The position numbers were made by a program, and so were the translations under genes. 15,536 bases of DNA from JBFHRB01 sp041591915 (GTDB taxonomy: Bacteria > Actinomycetota > Nitriliruptoria > Nitriliruptorales > Nitriliruptoraceae), in the NCBI GenBank assembly GCA_041591915.1, contig JBFHRB010000045.1, positions 1-15,536 of the forward strand, written 5' to 3'. Shown in pieces: positions 12,169 to 15,536 of this stretch (the first letter of the stretch is position 1; each line of letters opens with the position of its first letter). The notes beneath the pieces were generated by a model. It did not search any database, was not told where the DNA came from, and was given only the letters and a program-made list of their open reading frames with translations.

Positions 12169-13917
12169 TCAGATCCACGAGTTGAACCACCAGCGCTGAC
12201 GGACAGCGTCCTCTGGCAGCGGCACGGCCGCAAGCACGGGGTAGAGGTAGACGAAGAGCGCGACGGCCACGAGGGCGATGGCGGCAGGGGTGATCGCGGA
12301 CGTTCGCAGCGCCCGCCACGGGCTGTCTCGGCGAGGTGCCGGCTCGGCGTTGCGATCGAGGTTCGCGCCGACGGCGCCGCCGACGAACGCGGCGAGCCCG
12401 AGGGTGACCCAGTGGAGGTTGGGGTCGGTGTCGAGCAGTCGGCTCACGCCGAACCCGATGAGGAAGCCGAGCACGCCCCCCATGCCGGCGCCGCTCAACA
12501 GCGAGCCGACGGGCGGTCGTTCCCGCAGCCACAGGACCGCATACGCCACGGTGAGGGCGAGGAACGGCACGGCCGGGGTCATGTAGAAGAAGAAGACGAT
12601 CCGAGGCGTCAGGAGCCACGGCAGGAACTGGAACGCCCAGAACGCGGCGATGACCTGCGCTGCCGGGTCACGGCGTCCCACCCCGGAGGCGAGGGGCAGC
12701 AGGGCCGGCAGGAACAGCCACCACAGCGCGGGGTTGCCGAGCGCGATGATCTCCGCGGCCTCGCCCACCTCGACCACGCACGGGTCGGGGAACGCGGCGT
12801 TGCCCTCCTCGTCGAAGGTGGGCACGGCGGCAGCCCGATCGGGCGTGCAGTTCTCCCAGTAGTAGACGACGGGCCGCCCCATGTAGAGCCACGTGTAGGC
12901 CGGTGCCCGGTAGCGGTGCTCGAACTCGAGTCCCGTGTGGAAGTTCCAGATGTCGCGCTGGTAGTCGGCGAGGGCGCCGATCCGGCGGGTGATCGGCACC
13001 TTGCAGGGGCCCTCGTCGGGGCACTCCTCGGCACCCGCCGTCGTGTCCGCGAAGTTCGCGAGCCAGGGGACGTACGTGAGTCCGTAGACCAGGATCGGCG
13101 CGACGACCAGGGCGCCGGTGATCGATCGCGCCGCAGGGGCCAGGTCCGTCCATGCGCTGCCGGTCACCCGTCGGCGATGGGCCAACTCCCAACCGATCGA
13201 GAGCAGGCCGGCGGCGCCGAGGGCGTACAGGCCACTCCACTTCGTGGCGATCGCCAGGCCGAACGCGATGCCAGCGAGCCAGCGGAACGCGTGGCCGCGG
13301 GGACGTACCGCCGGCAGTCCGTCGTCGTCGTCGAGTGCAACGGAGCCGGATGCGCGGGCACGTTCGTCGCCGTCATCGCTGCGCAGGATGCGCGGGAGCC
13401 GGAAGGTCGTCGGGCCTCGTCGCATGAACTCGTCGTCCTCGGCATCGGCGAGGCCGCTGCGTTCCCGATCCATGAGCAGGAACCGCAGGCCGAGGAGGAT
13501 CCAGAAGCCCAGGAAGATGTCCAGCATCGCGATCCGAGCCATCACGAACAGCAGTCCATCCGTGAGGGCGAGCAGCGCGGCCAGTGCCGCCAGCCCGCGA
13601 TCTCGCAGCAGGTCCTCGCCGATCAGGTACGTCAGCAGGACGATGGCGGCCCCGGCGAGGGCACCCGCGAACCGCCAGCCGAACGCGTTGTCCCCGAACA
13701 GCACGATCCCCGAGGCGATCATCCACTTGCCGACGGGCGGGTGCACCGCGAAGCCGTCCTCGACCCCCTGGACGATGACGCTGCGTGCGTCGTCGACGTA
13801 GTAGGTCTCGTCGAACACGATGTCGCCGGGGGTGCCGAGGCCCGAGGCCAGCACGATGAAGGCGACCACGCCGAAGAAGACGGGGAGGTACGCGCGGAGC
13901 CGGGCGGGCGTGAACAC
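12169..13917 (-). CDS. Dolichyl-phosphate-mannose-type protein O-mannosyltransferase (PMT, GT39)
   Basis: This 582-residue polytopic membrane protein has the PMT signature at its start: a first helix (about 12-28), then GDIVFDETYYVDDA with the Asp-Glu pair D36-E37 that in family members is needed for catalysis, and HPPVGKW at 59-65. About ten further hydrophobic segments and the C-terminal RWWFNSWI fit actinobacterial PMTs (Rv1002c type). The enzyme transfers mannose from polyprenyl-phosphate mannose to Ser/Thr of proteins leaving through Sec, on the outer face of the membrane. An unusually charged stretch of about 60 residues (151-210) interrupts the helices. Length is slightly above the usual figure of about 520 because of it. 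It starts at GTG 13917 with no ribosome site but with a TACGCT box exactly 7 bases upstream, which suggests leaderless translation. Divergent from rsmI, as in mycobacteria. Confidence 0.92.
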   Translation of the reverse strand: MFTPARLRAYLPVFFGVVAFIVLASGLGTPGDIVFDETYYVDDARSVIVQGVEDGFAVHPPVGKWMIASGIVLFGDNAFGWRFAGALAGAAIVLLTYLIGEDLLRDRGLAALAALLALTDGLLFVMARIAMLDIFLGFWILLGLRFLLMDRERSGLADAEDDEFMRRGPTTFRLPRILRSDDGDERARASGSVALDDDDGLPAVRPRGHAFRWLAGIAFGLAIATKWSGLYALGAAGLLSIGWELAHRRRVTGSAWTDLAPAARSITGALVVAPILVYGLTYVPWLANFADTTAGAEECPDEGPCKVPITRRIGALADYQRDIWNFHTGLEFEHRYRAPAYTWLYMGRPVVYYWENCTPDRAAAVPTFDEEGNAAFPDPCVVEVGEAAEIIALGNPALWWLFLPALLPLASGVGRRDPAAQVIAAFWAFQFLPWLLTPRIVFFFYMTPAVPFLALTVAYAVLWLRERPPVGSLLSGAGMGGVLGFLIGFGVSRLLDTDPNLHWVTLGLAAFVGGAVGANLDRNAEPAPRRDSPWRALRTSAITPAAIALVAVALFVYLYPVLAAVPLPEDAVRQRWWFNSWI

Positions 13918-13924
13918 GCGCGGG

Positions 13925-13930
13925 AGCGTA
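13925..13930 (-). promoter_or_regulatory. Candidate -10 box (TACGCT) for a leaderless PMT transcript
   Basis: TACGCT on the minus strand is separated by exactly 7 nt from GTG 13917, the spacing expected when transcription starts on the first base of the start codon. No Shine-Dalgarno sequence lies in the gap. Confidence 0.45.
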
Positions 13931-13976
13931 GCCCCGGCGGGAGGACGCCCAGCGGTGGTGCGGCGGCCCGCGTCCC

Positions 13977-13982
13977 TACCCT
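13977..13982 (+). promoter_or_regulatory. Candidate -10 box (TACCCT) for rsmI
   Basis: TACCCT lies 30 bp before GTG 14013, giving a leader of about 24 nt that contains GGGGGAG (14001-14007). It faces the PMT box in a 95-bp divergent region. Confidence 0.42.
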
Positions 13983-14012
13983 CACGGCCGGTCCTGCTGA
14001 GGGGGAGTGCTC

Positions 14013-14849
14013 GTGAGCGGTCGCTTGGTGGTCGTCGCGACCCCGATCGGCAACCTCGGTGACCTCTCCCCGCGGGCGGCCACGGCCCTGCGCGACGCCG
14101 ACCTCGTCCTGGCCGAGGACACCCGCCGTACCGGACGGCTGCTGCAGCACATCGGTGCGGAGACGCCGCAGCTGTCGGTCCACGAGCACAACGAGGACGC
14201 GCGCATCGCCGAGGTCGTCGCGCGGATCGGTGGGGGTGAGGTGATCGCCCTCGTCAGCGACGCGGGGACACCGGCGGTCAGCGACCCCGGCTACCGGTTG
14301 GTGCGCGGTTGCATCGAGGCTGGCGTCGACGTCGAGCACGTGCCCGGTGCCTCAGCGGTCCTCTACGCCCTCGTCGTCGCGGGCCTGCCGACGGATCGCT
14401 TCGTGTTCGAGGGCTTCCTGCCGAGGAAGGGTCGGGCGCGCACCGAGCGCCTGGCGGCGCTCGCCGGGGAGCCGCGGACGGTCGTGCTCTTCGTGGCGCC
14501 GCACCGGGCCGAGTCCGACCTCCGCGACCTCGCCGCGGCACTGGGAACCGACCGCCCGGCCGCGCTGTGCCGCGAGCTCACCAAGCTCCACGAGGAGATC
14601 CGACGGGGGACGCTCGGGGAGCTGGTGTCGGGGATCGAGGACGACGAGGGGCTCCGTGGCGAGGTCACGCTCGTGATCGGCGGAGCCGTGCCGGTCGACG
14701 ACGACCGGACCCCCGAGGAGCTCGCGGCCGAGGTGCTCGTGCGCGTCGACGGCGGCGTGCCGAAGAAGCAGGCGATCGCCGACGTGGCCTCCGAGGCCGG
14801 CGTCCCGAAGAAGCTCGTCTACCAGGCCGTCCTCGACACCGAGGCCTGA
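14013..14849 (+). CDS. rsmI: 16S rRNA (cytidine(1402)-2'-O)-methyltransferase RsmI
   Basis: This 278-residue protein has the full set of family motifs: VATPIGNLGDL 8-18, AEDTR 34-38, the SAM-binding SDAGTPAVSDPG 82-93, PGASA 111-115, FEGFLPRKG and FVAPHR. It is a tetrapyrrole-methylase-fold enzyme that 2'-O-methylates C1402 of 16S rRNA in the decoding centre, together with RsmH. The C-terminal tail carries GVPKKQAIADVA followed by GVPKKLVYQAV, the small helical domain usual in this family. GTG 14013 is chosen: GGGGGAG (14001-14007) ends 5 bases before it, whereas the in-frame GTG at 14007 overlaps that site. The gene is divergent from PMT and convergent with abrB; methionyl-tRNA synthetase often lies next in related genomes but would be beyond the window. 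Confidence 0.96.
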   Translation: MSGRLVVVATPIGNLGDLSPRAATALRDADLVLAEDTRRTGRLLQHIGAETPQLSVHEHNEDARIAEVVARIGGGEVIALVSDAGTPAVSDPGYRLVRGCIEAGVDVEHVPGASAVLYALVVAGLPTDRFVFEGFLPRKGRARTERLAALAGEPRTVVLFVAPHRAESDLRDLAAALGTDRPAALCRELTKLHEEIRRGTLGELVSGIEDDEGLRGEVTLVIGGAVPVDDDRTPEELAAEVLVRVDGGVPKKQAIADVASEAGVPKKLVYQAVLDTEA

Positions 14850-14876
14850 GTCGCGAGGCCCCATCGCCCCATCACT

Positions 14877-14912
14877 GTGTGGACATCTGTTGCCGTGTGG
14901 TCCGCTGTTGCC
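14877..14912 (+). repeat. Two abutting 18-bp direct repeats (GTGTGG-N4-CTGTTGCC)
   Basis: GTGTGG-ACAT-CTGTTGCC (14877-14894) is followed without a gap by GTGTGG-TCCG-CTGTTGCC (14895-14912). Fourteen of the 18 positions are identical and the four variable ones are central. The repeats lie in the 108-bp convergent gap between rsmI and abrB. Confidence 0.75.
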
Positions 14913-14940
14913 CGTTTGTCGCCGAGATGACCACACGGCA
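14891..14940. repeat. 12-bp perfect inverted repeat, 26-nt loop, between rsmI and abrB
   Basis: TGCCGTGTGGTC (14891-14902) and GACCACACGGCA (14929-14940) are exact reverse complements. The left arm straddles the junction of the two 18-bp direct repeats. It could act as a bidirectional terminator for the convergent genes, but the long loop and the absence of a T-tract are unlike a standard one; a protein-binding site or repeat element is an alternative. Confidence 0.7.
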
Positions 14941-14957
14941 GGCGGGCCGGGGGCGGG

Positions 14958-15500
14958 CTACCAGGCGGCCGGGGGCTCCGGGCTCGGCTCGACCCGGCGC
15001 AGCGGCGGGTAGTCCGGCTCGCTCGGCGGGGGGAGCGTCTCGGGCTCGCGCTCGGTCCGGGTGGCCTCGCGCTGGGGCTGGGGTTCCGCCGGGGGCGAGG
15101 GCGCTGGCTGAGCCGGGCGCTCCTCCTGGGCGGGGCGCGGGCGAGCGGTCGTGCCGCGGTCCCAGGGGGGCAGCGGCGTCACGTTGTCGTGTGCTTCCAC
15201 CGCGCTGAGCGCGGGGGCGGCGGCGGGCTGGGCCGTCCGCTGCGTGCGGGCGTCCTCGTCGAGCGTGGCGAGGCCGGCGAGGCAGGCGCGGCAGATGACC
15301 TTGTTGCGGAACTCGCGCAGGCTCTCGTCCGAGCCGCAGAACGCGCAGAGGTCCGTCGGCTTCTCGAGGACGACGCGCTCCCCGTCGACGGAGATCTCGA
15401 CCTCGTCGCCCTCGCGGATGTTGAGGCTGCGGCGGATGCCCGCCGGGATCACGATGCGGCCGAGGTCGTCGACCTTCCGACGGATCCCGGTGGACTTCAT
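14958..15500 (-). CDS. AbrB/SpoVT-family transcription regulator with zinc ribbon and proline-rich tail
   Basis: This 180-residue protein begins MKSTGIRRKVDDLGRIVIP, nearly the Bacillus AbrB start, and residues 1-48 form the swapped-hairpin DNA-binding domain. A four-cysteine zinc ribbon follows (C52-x2-C55, C70-x2-C73). Residues from about 85 on are Pro/Ala/Glu/Arg-rich, low in complexity and probably disordered. Known AbrB/SpoVT proteins are dimeric or tetrameric transition-state or developmental regulators; targets here are unknown. ATG 15500 has GGAGGGAG eight bases ahead (15509-15516). It is convergent with rsmI, as abrB is in Bacillus subtilis. The tail could bind partners or be a low-constraint extension. 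Its base use matches its neighbours, so recent transfer is not indicated. The DNA-binding call is firm. Confidence 0.9.
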   Translation of the reverse strand: MKSTGIRRKVDDLGRIVIPAGIRRSLNIREGDEVEISVDGERVVLEKPTDLCAFCGSDESLREFRNKVICRACLAGLATLDEDARTQRTAQPAAAPALSAVEAHDNVTPLPPWDRGTTARPRPAQEERPAQPAPSPPAEPQPQREATRTEREPETLPPPSEPDYPPLRRVEPSPEPPAAW

Positions 15501-15536
15501 CGGTGGGGCTCCCTCCAGCGATGTTCAGCGGTGACG

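Noticed and set aside
12102..12233. Upstream extension of the alpha/beta hydrolase frame
   Set aside because: The sequence is Arg/Ser/Pro-rich, overlaps the end of PMT, and the basic-hydrophobic anchor starts right after ATG 12101.
14877..14886. TGTGGACAT as a DnaA box
   Set aside because: It is one mismatch from TGTGGACAA but stands alone, with no cluster and no dnaA or dnaN gene near; it is explained by the local 18-bp repeat.
1..15536. Mobile element, prophage, CRISPR array, tRNA or defence island
   Set aside because: No transposase, integrase, repeat-spacer pattern, tRNA-like fold or compositional break was seen; the genes look like a stable chromosomal core.

Overview
This window is a very GC-rich chromosomal segment whose codons are nearly all G or C in the third position. 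Its gene content points to a free-living, Gram-positive-type actinobacterium. The evidence is an actinobacterial O-mannosyltransferase (PMT) placed divergently from rsmI, a PknK-like Ser/Thr kinase domain, an FHA protein derived from the EccC/FtsK family, and promoters that look like isolated TAnnnT -10 boxes. An AbrB with a Bacillus-like N-terminus and a eukaryote-type phosphofructokinase argue for a deep actinobacterial lineage (Nitriliruptoria-like is my guess) rather than Streptomyces or Mycobacterium. That placement is inference.

Layout: 1-176 is the 3' end of a threonine/serine dehydratase (+). 362-1288 is a small catalase-related haem protein (+). 1320-5985 is a leftward two-gene operon: a membrane Ser/Thr kinase with an outer beta-propeller, then a two-domain 6-phosphofructokinase. 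6063-8732 (+), divergent from the kinase, is a Ubl-FHA-degenerate FtsK-class III cyclase protein. 8742-9428 is a Bax inhibitor-1 family membrane protein (-). 9591-10883 is a two-module lipoprotein (+). 10911-13917 is a leftward pair: a membrane-anchored alpha/beta hydrolase and, upstream of it, PMT. 14013-14849 is rsmI (+). 14958-15500 is an AbrB/SpoVT regulator with a zinc ribbon (-).

The part most likely to be new is 1320-8732. A transmembrane kinase with an extracytoplasmic propeller sits 10 bp upstream of the committed-step glycolytic enzyme. It shares a 77-bp divergent promoter region with a protein that has an intact phosphothreonine-reading FHA domain and a nucleotide cyclase domain, joined by FtsK-like modules that have lost both Walker motifs. 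A reasonable hypothesis is that an outside signal makes the kinase phosphorylate PFK and a site read by the FHA protein, linking glycolytic flux to a cyclic-nucleotide output. Coupling of a Ser/Thr kinase to PFK is known in Myxococcus xanthus (Pkn4-PFK); this arrangement and these architectures differ from it.

The right end combines two known synteny blocks: PMT/rsmI divergent, as in Mycobacterium, and rsmI/abrB convergent, as in Bacillus. The rsmI-abrB gap holds an unusual tandem plus inverted repeat. No tRNA, rRNA, CRISPR array, transposase or integrase was seen. All intergenic gaps are under 200 bp.
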